DNA from: Epibacterium ulvae
GTDB taxonomy: Bacteria; Pseudomonadota; Alphaproteobacteria; Rhodobacterales; Rhodobacteraceae
Direction: 5' to 3'
Length of the DNA stretch: 64,000 nt
NCBI RefSeq assembly: GCF_900102795.1
Contig: NZ_FMWG01000010.1
Location: 1 to 64,000, forward strand
The translations under genes were made by a program, and so were the position numbers. The notes beneath the pieces are model-generated. The model made no database searches and had not been told where the DNA came from. It was given only the letters and a program-made list of their open reading frames with translations. This document shows positions 19,289 through 27,675 of the stretch, piece by piece; position 1 is the first letter of the stretch, and each line of letters starts with the position of its first letter.

Positions 19289-20272
19289 TTGAAAAATGTG
19301 TTGGTAACCGGTGGTGCCGGATACATTGGGTCGCATGCCTGTAAAGCATTGAAAATGGCCGGATATACGCCTGTCACTTACGACAATCTGGTGACGGGTT
19401 GGCAGGACGCGGTGAAATTTGGGCCATTTGAGCAGGGAGATCTTACTGATCGTGCCCGTCTAGATGAGGTCTTTGCAAAATACAAACCCATTGCAGTCAT
19501 GCATTTTGCTGCGCTCAGCCAGGTTGGTGAGGCGATGAGCCAGCCTGGGAAATACTGGGCAAACAATGTAGGGGGCTCTTTAACCTTGGTGGAAGCGGCT
19601 GTCGCTGCAGACTGCCTTGATTTTGTGTTTTCCTCCACCTGTGCCACCTATGGTGAGCATGATAATGTTGTCTTGGATGAGCAGACTCCGCAGCAGCCTT
19701 TGAATGCCTATGGCGCCAGCAAGCGCGCTGTGGAAGACATCCTCAAGGATTTCGAAGCAGCCTATGGTCTGCGGTCGGTAATTTTTCGCTATTTCAACGT
19801 TGCTGGTGCTGATCCAGAGGCGGAAGTGGGCGAATTTCATCAGCCTGAAACCCATTTGATCCCTTTGATGCTGCAGGCAATCAAAGGTGAACGGGATGCT
19901 CTGACTGTCTTTGGTACAGATTACGACACTCCCGACGGCACGTGCATTCGGGACTATGTACATGTCTGTGATCTGGTCGATGCTCATGTTTTGGGGCTGA
20001 AATGGCTGGAAGCCGACAAAGGCAGCCAAGTCTTCAACCTTGGCACCGGGTCTGGTTTTTCGGTGATGGAAGTGATCGATCATTCTCGCTCAGTCACAAA
20101 TGAAGCTGTTCCTTACAACGTTGGCGCACGCCGGGCTGGTGATTGTACCAAACTGGTATCTGGTTCTACCCGGGCCGTCACGGATCTGGGCTGGGAGCCA
20201 AAACGTTCGACATTGGATAAAATGATATCTGATGCTTGGAAATGGCACCAGACCGGACACTACACACAATGA
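19289..20272 (+). CDS. galE: UDP-glucose 4-epimerase
   Basis: GalE interconverts UDP-glucose and UDP-galactose. The 327-residue protein starts with the Rossmann motif VLVTGGAGYIGSHACKAL and has the YxxxK catalytic pair in YGASKRAVE (about residue 148). I chose a TTG start at 19289 because it has AAGGA nine bases upstream and gives the normal N-terminus. The longer frame begins inside the galU-galE hairpin. Its stop overlaps the next start by ATGA, so translation of the glycosyltransferase is coupled. Confidence 0.93.
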   Translation: MKNVLVTGGAGYIGSHACKALKMAGYTPVTYDNLVTGWQDAVKFGPFEQGDLTDRARLDEVFAKYKPIAVMHFAALSQVGEAMSQPGKYWANNVGGSLTLVEAAVAADCLDFVFSSTCATYGEHDNVVLDEQTPQQPLNAYGASKRAVEDILKDFEAAYGLRSVIFRYFNVAGADPEAEVGEFHQPETHLIPLMLQAIKGERDALTVFGTDYDTPDGTCIRDYVHVCDLVDAHVLGLKWLEADKGSQVFNLGTGSGFSVMEVIDHSRSVTNEAVPYNVGARRAGDCTKLVSGSTRAVTDLGWEPKRSTLDKMISDAWKWHQTGHYTQ

Positions 20273-21309
20273 TTGACAGGGCGCGGCTGGTGCAGCCCCG
20301 GCTGAGCTGGCCCGCCCGTTACTTGCTACGGCTGAAACGTAAGTATTTGCTGTGGCGTGCGCGTAAAGCTGCAAAACAGCTGACTGTATTGAAAGACTGC
20401 ACCGCTGCAATCAACGCGTCGTCGCTTTTATGCTTTGCGACAATGCGAAACGAACGGCAACGCCTTCCTTATTATTTAGAACATTATCGCAGGCTTGGGA
20501 TCACGCAGTTCCTGATCGTTGACAATGACAGCGATGATGGCACGCGGGAATATTTGTTAGATCAGCCTGATGTCTCTCTCTGGACAACGGATGCCCCCTA
20601 TCGCAGCTCACGATTTGGTGTGGACTGGCTGACAGGTTTGCAACATCGCTATGGTCGCGGGATATGGTGCCTGACTGCAGATGCAGATGAGATCTTGATC
20701 TATCCAGAATGGCAGGGGCGAGACCTGCACGCTCTGACCGCATGGCTGGATGAACAAGGGCAACGCGCATTTGGTGCAATGATGCTGGATATGTACCCAA
20801 AGGGCTCTTTGGGGGGGCAGCCTCAGGCAAATGCAATAACCCCGTTTGACACTCTGCGCTGGTTCGATGCGGATACGTATACTTGGGATTATAAGAAACG
20901 CTATGGGCAGATCTCGATCCGAGGGGGGCCACGCAAACGTGTGTTTTTTCAGGATGAACCAGATCACGCGCCACATCTGCATAAGACTCCGCTGGTACGT
21001 TGGGCGCGTGGGGATGTTTATGTCAGTTCAACCCATACGTTGTTGCCGAGGTACTTAAACGCGGTTTTTGATGCGCGTTTGGAGTGCCCGACAGGCGTGT
21101 TGTTACATACCAAATTTCTGGACGAGATTATCGCAAAGTCTGAGGAAGAAAAGGTAAGGCGTCAGCACTTTACCTATGTCGAGCGCTACGAACGCTATTA
21201 TGATGAAATCATTGCAGCGCCTGATTTGTGGTGTGACGCGTCTCAACGCTATGCGAATGCCCAACAATTGGAGCAGCTTGGCTTGATGAGGCGTGGCGCT
21301 TGGCCGTGA
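20269..21309 (+). CDS. Glycosyltransferase family 2-like protein, copy 1
   Basis: The 346-residue protein fits the Glyco_tranf_2_4 type: FATMRNERQRLPYYLEHYR, FLIVDNDSDDGTREYL (about 85-100) and a DxD-like TADADEILIYP (about 137-147). A basic N-terminus (RLKRKYLLWRARKAAK) may lie on the membrane. It starts within the galE stop (ATGA). The next gene is a clear paralogue, sharing YPKG, VSSTHTLLPR and LLHTKFLD. The sugar transferred is unknown; UDP-glucose or UDP-galactose supply by galU/galE suggests a hexose. Confidence 0.85.
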   Translation: MIDRARLVQPRLSWPARYLLRLKRKYLLWRARKAAKQLTVLKDCTAAINASSLLCFATMRNERQRLPYYLEHYRRLGITQFLIVDNDSDDGTREYLLDQPDVSLWTTDAPYRSSRFGVDWLTGLQHRYGRGIWCLTADADEILIYPEWQGRDLHALTAWLDEQGQRAFGAMMLDMYPKGSLGGQPQANAITPFDTLRWFDADTYTWDYKKRYGQISIRGGPRKRVFFQDEPDHAPHLHKTPLVRWARGDVYVSSTHTLLPRYLNAVFDARLECPTGVLLHTKFLDEIIAKSEEEKVRRQHFTYVERYERYYDEIIAAPDLWCDASQRYANAQQLEQLGLMRRGAWP

Positions 21310-21455
21310 TCCAATACTGTCCAATTATACCCTTTGGTAAATTCATTGAAATCACGCGGCCCCCTGTGGCATATTCTTTTTCAAACAAGAGGGTTGCTCT
21401 TCGGCCCGCATAAGCAAAAGTAGGCAGTGGTTTGGGTATTTGGCATTCTTATCGG

Positions 21456-22442
21456 ATGCGTCTGCGGCGCCAGCGGCGCATTCTGCGGGCAATGCGGAAA
21501 TCACGCGAGTTGCGCGTGGTTCAGGATCACACGAACAACATTCAACCAAATGATGTTCTGCTCGTCTGCACATTGCGCAATGAACAGATCCGGCTCCCGT
21601 ATTTTCTGGACTACTATCGAAATCAAGGGGTTGGTCATTTTCTGATTATCGATAATGGGTCAACAGACGGGTGTGAGGCCTATCTTTCTGGCATGGGGGA
21701 TGTTTCGCTCTGGCACAGTGATGCAAGCTATAAGCGGGCAACATTTGGCGTCGATTGGATGAACCATCTGAAACGTAAATATGCCCATGGTCATTGGGTA
21801 CTTGTGGTCGATCCTGATGAATTTTTTGTTTATCCTTTTAGCGATACACGCCCATTGCAGGCGCTGACAGATTGGTTGGACAGCTCAGAGATCCCCAGCT
21901 TTTCTGCCATGTTATTGGATGTCTATCCCAAAGGAAAAATTGGCGATACACCGTATCAGGCGGGCCAAAACCCGCTGGAAATTGCGCACTGGTTTGACAG
22001 TGGCAATTATATTGTCCGCAAAAACCCAACCTACGGAAACCTGTGGATCCAGGGGGGCGTTCGGATGCGTAAGTTCTTTGCCGCCCAACCGAAAAAGGCT
22101 CCGGCACTGAATAAAACCCCTTTGGTCAAATGGGACCGCAGATATGCCTATGTCAGTTCGACCCATACGCTTTTGCCGCGTGGATTGAATCAGGTCTATG
22201 ATGAAGCGGGAGGCGAGAAGGCCAGTGGTATTTTGCTCCATACAAAATTTCTGGACACGTTGTCTGCCAAAGCGTCAGAAGAGATACAGCGGGGCCAGCA
22301 CTATGCATCTTCGGCGGAATACCGAGCCTATGCGGCACAGCTGGAAGACCAGCCAGAACTGTGGTGCAAATGGAGCGAACGCTACATCAACTGGCGGCAG
22401 CTTGAAATTTTAGGCCTGATGTCCAAAGGCAACTGGGCATGA
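21456..22442 (+). CDS. Glycosyltransferase family 2-like protein, copy 2
   Basis: The 328-residue protein is a paralogue of the preceding gene: CTLRNEQIRLPYFLDYYR, FLIIDNGSTDGCEAYL, VVDPDEFFVYP as the DxD-like site, and VSSTHTLLPRGL. The start is uncertain. ATG at 21456 and TTG at 21432 are both possible and neither has a strong ribosome-binding site. A 146-base gap separates it from copy 1, so a separate promoter is possible. Its stop overlaps the next start (ATGA). A tandem duplication followed by divergence is the simplest origin. Confidence 0.83.
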   Translation: MRLRRQRRILRAMRKSRELRVVQDHTNNIQPNDVLLVCTLRNEQIRLPYFLDYYRNQGVGHFLIIDNGSTDGCEAYLSGMGDVSLWHSDASYKRATFGVDWMNHLKRKYAHGHWVLVVDPDEFFVYPFSDTRPLQALTDWLDSSEIPSFSAMLLDVYPKGKIGDTPYQAGQNPLEIAHWFDSGNYIVRKNPTYGNLWIQGGVRMRKFFAAQPKKAPALNKTPLVKWDRRYAYVSSTHTLLPRGLNQVYDEAGGEKASGILLHTKFLDTLSAKASEEIQRGQHYASSAEYRAYAAQLEDQPELWCKWSERYINWRQLEILGLMSKGNWA

Positions 22443-24133
22443 GGATTGGCATTCTCATGCTGGTTCACACGGCGTTTGATCGGGCCGCGCAGGTTGCGCA
22501 ATATTGGGCGGCTGCAGGTTGTCCAGTTGTGATCCATGTGGATGAAAAAGTACCAGATCACGCCTTTTCCCGTTTCCAGTCAGCACTTTCAGAGGTGGCA
22601 CAAGTCAGTTTTTGCGACCGTCACGCCTGTGAATGGGGCATGTGGGGGATAGTGGCGGCAACGCAGTCCGCCGCAGAGCAAATGCTGTCGCAGCATGACG
22701 ATGTGACCCATGTCTATCTGATGTCAGGTTCATGCCTGCCATTGCGACCTGTTTCTGATCTAAAAGACTATTTAGCGGCTCGACCCGAGACTGATTTTAT
22801 CGAAAGTGCCACCACTGCGGATGTGCCTTGGACCGTGGGTGGATTAAGTGCCGAACGTTTTACGTTGCGATTTCCCTTCTCATGGAAAAAGCATCGCTTG
22901 CTTTTTGATGGCTATGTGCGCTGGCAGCGTCGATTGGGACTGCGTCGCCGTTTTCCTATAGGTCTAAAGCCACATATGGGAAGCCAATGGTGGTGCCTGA
23001 CCCGCAAGACATTGAGCGCAGTTCTTACAGATCCAGACCGCCCAGCCATTGATCGCTATTTCAAACGGGTCTGGATTCCCGACGAAAGCTACTTTCAGAC
23101 GCTGGTGCGGCGGCACAGCAAAGAAATTGAAAGCCGTTCTCTGACCTTGTCGAAATTTGATCATCAAGGCCGGCCGCATATCTTTTACGAAGATCACCTG
23201 TCTTTGTTGCGCCGGTCGGATTGTTTTGTGGCGCGAAAGATATGGCCTCAGGCAGAGGGGCTGTATCAGGCGTTTCTGGGGGCACGCGCAGAAACCGCTG
23301 ATCACGCTCAGCCAAATCCTGGCAAAATTGACCGTGTATTTTCACATGCAATGGAGCGCCGTCTGCGCGGCCGGGCGGGCCTTTACATGCAAAGCCGCTT
23401 TCCCTATCGGCAGGGCCAGACAGGTGTGACAGCGGCGCCTTATGCAGTGTTTCAAGGGTTTTCTGACTTTTATGAAGGATTTGAACCTTGGTTGACACAG
23501 GTTTCAGATAGGGTTGTGCACGGCCATTTGTTTGCTTCAGATCGGGTTGAATACGCCGGGCGACATAGCATCACGCAGGGCACGATGTCAGATAATGTAC
23601 GTATCCGAGATTATGATCCTGAGAGCTTCCTGACCAACCTTTTGTGGAACAGTCGTGACGCGCGCCATTGTTTTCAATTCAGCCCAAGAGACGAACAGCC
23701 CATCGCGCAACTGATGGCCTATGATGTGAACGCACAGATTTCGGTGATTGCCGGGGCCTGGGCCTTACGGTTGTGCCGTTCTGATCTTGATTTTAAACTG
23801 CTGCGAAAAGAGGCAGCCCGTCTGCAAAAACGTGAGGCAGCGTTTCTTTCTCTTTTACGATCTCCCTGGGTGAAAGCGCGTGTGCGAATTTGGTCGATGG
23901 CAGATTTTATCGAAGCCCCACAAGAAAACTTGCGCAGTTGTTTGACGGATCTGGGGGTGTCGGGCACGCCTGATTTGCCCGATCAGACTTCGCTTGATGG
24001 ATTCGGACACTTCCTCCAAGATCTCAAAAACCATGGAATGCACCCCTATGTGATGGGAGATTTTCCGGTTGAAGGGGAAGCCCTCTCGCGTGAGGTATCC
24101 CCGTCTTTAGGTAAACCTTATATTGTTCAATGA
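22439..24133 (+). CDS. Beta-1,6-N-acetylglucosaminyltransferase-like protein (GT14, core-2/I-branching type)
   Basis: The first 280 residues of this 564-residue protein resemble the Branch (GT14) family: MRIGILMLVHT, VVIHVDEK, the catalytic region YLMSGSCLPLRP (about 94-105), and SQWWCLTRKTL with WIPDESYFQTL. These enzymes add xylose or GlcNAc branches. The C-terminal half (about 290-564) is not one I can assign; a similar extension is, to my memory, common in Rhodobacterales members. It is translationally coupled to its neighbours on both sides. Confidence 0.82.
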   Translation: MRIGILMLVHTAFDRAAQVAQYWAAAGCPVVIHVDEKVPDHAFSRFQSALSEVAQVSFCDRHACEWGMWGIVAATQSAAEQMLSQHDDVTHVYLMSGSCLPLRPVSDLKDYLAARPETDFIESATTADVPWTVGGLSAERFTLRFPFSWKKHRLLFDGYVRWQRRLGLRRRFPIGLKPHMGSQWWCLTRKTLSAVLTDPDRPAIDRYFKRVWIPDESYFQTLVRRHSKEIESRSLTLSKFDHQGRPHIFYEDHLSLLRRSDCFVARKIWPQAEGLYQAFLGARAETADHAQPNPGKIDRVFSHAMERRLRGRAGLYMQSRFPYRQGQTGVTAAPYAVFQGFSDFYEGFEPWLTQVSDRVVHGHLFASDRVEYAGRHSITQGTMSDNVRIRDYDPESFLTNLLWNSRDARHCFQFSPRDEQPIAQLMAYDVNAQISVIAGAWALRLCRSDLDFKLLRKEAARLQKREAAFLSLLRSPWVKARVRIWSMADFIEAPQENLRSCLTDLGVSGTPDLPDQTSLDGFGHFLQDLKNHGMHPYVMGDFPVEGEALSREVSPSLGKPYIVQ

Positions 24134-25573
24134 ATGGCTATGACTCAACAGTTTGATTATTTTGTGATTTTCGCTGAAATGCGTACTGGATCCAACTTTT
24201 TGGAGGCCAATTTAAACGCATTTGACGGGATCGCTTGTCATGGTGAAGCGTTTAATCCGCATTTCATTGGCTACCCCAATCGTGAAGATTGTCTTGGTAT
24301 TACATTGAACGATCGAGAGGCAAACCCAGCTGTGCTTCTGAATGCGATACGCACTGATGCAACTGCTCTGGCAGGGTTTCGTTACTTTCATGACCACGAT
24401 TCCCGTGTGCTCGACACGATATTGAACGATCCGAGATGTGCAAAAATTGTTCTGACGCGCAATCCACTTGACAGCTATGTTTCGTTGAAAATCGCTGAGG
24501 CCACCGGGCAATGGAAACTTACAAATGTGACCCGACGCAAAGAGGCGCAGGCGCATTTTGATGCGGCTGAATTTGCGGCACATGTCGATGCTTTGCAGCA
24601 GTTTCAGATTTCGTTGCAGGGACAGTTGCAGCGCAGCGGACAAAGCGCCTTTTACGTCGCTTATGAAGACCTACAGGATGTCGCTGTGATGAATGGCCTC
24701 GCCCGCTGGTTAGGAGCAAAGGCGCAACTTGAGGCGCTTGATGATAGCCTAAAACGGCAAAATCCGTCGCCTGTTGTTTCAAAGGTGCACAACAGCGAAG
24801 AAATGATTGCTGCCTTGACTGGTATTGATCATTTTAATCTGACCCGTACGCCCAATTTTGAACCACGTCGCGGGCCGGCGGTTCCGGGCTATATTGCCGC
24901 GGCGCAGGCTTCGGTTCTGTATCTGCCGATCCAGGGGGGGGCAGAGCAGCCGGTGACCCAATGGTTGGCGGATCTGGACAATGTCCAAGGGGATGCCTTG
25001 CAGAAGGGGATGAACCAAAAAGAAGCGCGCCAGTGGATGCAAAACAATCCGGGATTTCGCAGCTTTACGGTTGTACGCCATCCGCTGCAGCGCGCCCATG
25101 CGGTTTTCTGCGCACGCATTTTAAACAAAGGGCCTGGATGCTTTTTGAAAATCCGCAATACGCTGCGCCGACGCTACAATGTACCTATGCCGGAACAGGG
25201 GCCGGGGGAAGATTATACTCTGCCTCAGCATCGCGCCGCATTTGAAGGTTTTTTGAATTTTCTCAAACTCAATCTGGGTGGTCAAACATCAATCCGTGTA
25301 GATGCAAACTGGGCCAGCCAAACGCAGGTGATTTCAGGCTTTGCTGAGTTTCTGGCTCCAGATCTCATCATACGTGAGAGTGAAATTGCGCAGGATTTAA
25401 AAGGCCTTTCTGAAAAAATAGGCCAATTGACGAGCGTTAGGTCTGATGGCGAAGAAGATCAGCCTTTTTCATTGTCGCAGATATACGATGCTGATCTTGA
25501 ACGCCTGTGTCGCGCAGTTTACCAGCGCGACTATCTAAAGCTTGGCTTTGGAAATTGGGCAGATCGCGCCTAA
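24134..25573 (+). CDS. Two-part sulfotransferase (NodH/Stf0-like N-terminal, Sulfotransfer_2-like C-terminal half)
   Basis: Sulfotransferases move sulfate from PAPS to a sugar or other acceptor. In this 479-residue protein the N-terminal half has the 5'-phosphosulfate loop in EMRTGSNFLEANL (about 15-27) and the 3'-phosphate motif VLTRNPLDSYVSLK (about 105-118). The second half has a further 3'-phosphate-like motif FTVVRHPLQRAHAVF (about 314-328) and a Sulfotransfer_2-like segment with NWASQTQVI. I see no second P-loop, so the second half may be a non-catalytic or acceptor-binding copy. The gene begins directly after the GT14 stop and ends in a hairpin shared with ptsN. Confidence 0.8.
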   Translation: MAMTQQFDYFVIFAEMRTGSNFLEANLNAFDGIACHGEAFNPHFIGYPNREDCLGITLNDREANPAVLLNAIRTDATALAGFRYFHDHDSRVLDTILNDPRCAKIVLTRNPLDSYVSLKIAEATGQWKLTNVTRRKEAQAHFDAAEFAAHVDALQQFQISLQGQLQRSGQSAFYVAYEDLQDVAVMNGLARWLGAKAQLEALDDSLKRQNPSPVVSKVHNSEEMIAALTGIDHFNLTRTPNFEPRRGPAVPGYIAAAQASVLYLPIQGGAEQPVTQWLADLDNVQGDALQKGMNQKEARQWMQNNPGFRSFTVVRHPLQRAHAVFCARILNKGPGCFLKIRNTLRRRYNVPMPEQGPGEDYTLPQHRAAFEGFLNFLKLNLGGQTSIRVDANWASQTQVISGFAEFLAPDLIIRESEIAQDLKGLSEKIGQLTSVRSDGEEDQPFSLSQIYDADLERLCRAVYQRDYLKLGFGNWADRA

Positions 25574-25589
25574 GAGCCTGTCTTAGGCG
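25567..25589. terminator. Hairpin containing both convergent stop codons (sulfotransferase and ptsN)
   Basis: Nine perfect base pairs CGCCTAAGA / TCTTAGGCG with a five-base loop. The left arm holds the sulfotransferase stop and the right arm the ptsN stop. No clear T run follows on either strand, so it may protect mRNA ends or terminate weakly. Confidence 0.5.
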
Positions 25590-26047
25590 GCTTCTATCGT
25601 CTGACTGTCGGTTAGAATTGTGTGCAGTGTAGACGGGTCAGGGTTTGCGCGCAGTTTTGTGCAGAAACTCTGATCACGCAATGTTCTGGACACCAAGGCC
25701 AATGCTTTGAGATGCTCCACGCCTGCCGCTTCTGGAGCGAAGAGCGTGAAAACAATATCCACGGGTTGCCGGTCTACAGCGCCAAAATCCAGCGGTTTTT
25801 CTAGGGTCAAAAATACCCCCTGAACCTCTGATATCCAATCTGTACGTGCATGAGGCAGGGCAACACCGTGCCCTACCCCAGTTGGGCCAAGGCTCTCGCG
25901 TTCAAGCAAGGCCTCAACCGTATGTGCCACGGGCATTCCATATGCAGATCCTGCAACTTCGGAAACTTCCTGAAACAGGCGTTTCTTGCTAGATACTGCG
26001 CCGATAACGCGCACTGCCTCGGGTTTGAGGATGCTTGAAATCTGCAT
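25583..26047 (-). CDS. ptsN: Nitrogen-regulatory PTS IIA protein PtsN (EIIA-Ntr)
   Basis: PtsN is the phospho-acceptor at the end of the PTS-Ntr relay and regulates nitrogen, potassium and stress functions. The 154-residue protein has the phosphorylatable histidine in GVALPHARTDWI at about residue 66. It lies 45 bases after hpf, the usual order next to lptB, but no rpoN is present nearby. Confidence 0.94.
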   Translation of the reverse strand: MQISSILKPEAVRVIGAVSSKKRLFQEVSEVAGSAYGMPVAHTVEALLERESLGPTGVGHGVALPHARTDWISEVQGVFLTLEKPLDFGAVDRQPVDIVFTLFAPEAAGVEHLKALALVSRTLRDQSFCTKLRANPDPSTLHTILTDSQTIEAA

Positions 26048-26092
26048 TTATTCTGCTCCGATCGGGTGCCTCATCACACCTCTAGGATGTAA

Positions 26093-26656
26093 TTATGGAT
26101 CAATCCAGCCAATATTGCCGTCGTCACGACGGTAGACGACATTCAGGCTATCTTTGCTTTCGTTTTTGAAAACAAGGACAGGCGCGCCTGCCAGTTCCAT
26201 TTGCATCACAGCTTCACCAACGGAAAGGGAAGGGATCTTTGCTTCCATTTCTGCGACGATGATCGGTTGCAAGGTCTCTGGTTCAGAAACAGCTTCTTTG
26301 TCTTCTGAGGCAAGGATATACGAACTTGCGCCCAAAAGTTCAACTGGTTCGCTGCGCTCCCGGTGGTGATCTTTCAATCTCCGCTTATAGCGGCGTAGCT
26401 GTTTTTCCATTTTTTCGTTACAGCTGTCAAAAGCCGCATAGATTTCAGTGGCATGAGCCTTGGCTTGGGCTGTCAGCCCCGTCGACAGATGTACGGTGGC
26501 TTCACAGACGTATTCATGCGCTGATCGCGAAAAGACTACATTGGCGTCGGTCGGTCGTTCAGCATATTTGCCAACAACTTCGCCCAACTCGCTTTGCACA
26601 TGAATTTGCAAGGCTTCGCCGATGTCGATCTGTTTTCCGCTGATTTTGTAACGCAT
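26093..26656 (-). CDS. hpf: Ribosome hibernation-promoting factor, long form
   Basis: This factor dimerises 70S ribosomes into inactive 100S particles in slow growth. The 187-residue length and a C-terminal dimerisation domain at about 130-187 (PIIVAEMEAKIPSLSVGEAV, PVLVFKNE) mark the long HPF type. The N-terminal domain is S30AE-like (MRYKISGKQIDIGEAL). The ATG at 26656 has GGAG upstream and replaces a longer start. It is followed by ptsN. Confidence 0.92.
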   Translation of the reverse strand: MRYKISGKQIDIGEALQIHVQSELGEVVGKYAERPTDANVVFSRSAHEYVCEATVHLSTGLTAQAKAHATEIYAAFDSCNEKMEKQLRRYKRRLKDHHRERSEPVELLGASSYILASEDKEAVSEPETLQPIIVAEMEAKIPSLSVGEAVMQMELAGAPVLVFKNESKDSLNVVYRRDDGNIGWIDP

Positions 26657-26854
26657 GTGATCTCCTTTACACATAAACACTTAAATCCGACCAGTTCGCA
26701 CTGGTGCAGTGATAATTGGATCTAAGTGTGGAATTCAGGCAGGCGCCAGACAGTCAGCAGCACAGAAGGTCCTGTATTCAGGGCCATTTCAGTTGCTGCA
26801 AGGTGCTGCACGTTTGCCATGTTTCAATTCGATGACAAAGTGTGAGGAGAGTCA
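26657..26854. other. Gap between hpf and lptB where rpoN sits in many Proteobacteria
   Basis: No sigma-54-like coding sequence is present. The interval should hold the hpf promoter on the minus strand. The right part leads into a short plus-strand frame with a good ribosome-binding site. Confidence 0.5.
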
Positions 26855-26947
26855 ATGGAAAAGCTAAAATTGAGCCAAATGCCGTACAGCAGTGCAGGTG
26901 ATTTTATGGTCGTATCTCAAGAAATACGGAAATTATCACCAAGGTAG
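26855..26947 (+). CDS. Candidate 30-codon small ORF overlapping the lptB 3' end
   Basis: The frame starts MEKLKLSQMPYSSAG and ends QEIRKLSPR. GAGGAGA lies six bases before the ATG, a better site than most genes here have. It runs antisense into the last 31 bases of lptB. No family is recognised. It may be a real micro-protein or chance. Confidence 0.25.
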   Translation: MEKLKLSQMPYSSAGDFMVVSQEIRKLSPR

Positions 26948-27675
26948 ACTCGGCGCACGTTCTCGTTTTCGACGACATCAGCGGGGGTTCCTGACATCAG
27001 CACCTGCCCGTCGTGCAAAATATAGGCGCGATCCACAATCTCCAGTGTTTCACGCACGTTGTGATCGGTGATCAAAACGCCAATCCCGCGCTTTTTCAGA
27101 TCAGACACCAGGTTGCGGATGTCGCCGACGCTAATTGGATCGACCCCGGCAAAAGGTTCGTCCAACAAAAGATAGCTGGGTTTGGCGGCGAGGCAGCGGG
27201 CAATTTCAACACGGCGACGTTCCCCCCCGGAAAGGGCCAGAGCCGGAGCGCGTCTAAGATGTTCGATTGAAAAATCTGACAGCAACTCTTCTAACCGCTC
27301 GCGTCGTTTGTGGCGATGTTTCTCAGAAATGTCCAAAACGGCCAGGATGTTGTCTTCGACCGAGAGCCCGCGAAAGATCGACATTTCTTGCGGCAGATAG
27401 CCAATGCCCATACGGGCACGGCGATACATGGGCAGCGTGGTGACATTCTGGCCATCAATGGAAACGGTGCCGCCTTCTGGGAATACCAGACCTGCTATGG
27501 TGTAAAATGTGGTTGTTTTACCAGATCCGTTGGGCCCAAGAAGCGCGACCACTTCGCCACGATCAAGAGACATGCTGACATCGCGAATAACAACGCGATT
27601 GCGGTAAGATTTGCGCATCTTTTCAATACGCAGCCCTGATGAACCTTCGGTGACAGTCAGCTTGGGGGTGGCCAT
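26917..27675 (-). CDS. lptB: LPS export ABC transporter ATP-binding protein LptB
   Basis: LptB powers extraction of lipopolysaccharide from the inner membrane by LptB2FG. The 252-residue protein has Walker A GPNGSGKTT, a Q-loop GYLPQEMSIF, the signature LSGGERRRVEIARCL and Walker B YLLLDEPFAGVD. The ATG at 27675 shares one base with the lptA stop (TGATG), so it was preferred to an upstream TTG. Confidence 0.97.
   Translation of the reverse strand: MATPKLTVTEGSSGLRIEKMRKSYRNRVVIRDVSMSLDRGEVVALLGPNGSGKTTTFYTIAGLVFPEGGTVSIDGQNVTTLPMYRRARMGIGYLPQEMSIFRGLSVEDNILAVLDISEKHRHKRRERLEELLSDFSIEHLRRAPALALSGGERRRVEIARCLAAKPSYLLLDEPFAGVDPISVGDIRNLVSDLKKRGIGVLITDHNVRETLEIVDRAYILHDGQVLMSGTPADVVENENVRRVYLGDNFRIS

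Noticed and set aside
20236-20268. Earlier start for the first glycosyltransferase
   Set aside because: It would lie inside galE without a ribosome-binding site; the ATGA overlap at 20269 is the better start.
26657-26916. rpoN remnant in the lptB-hpf gap
   Set aside because: No frame resembles sigma-54 motifs, and the gap is too short.
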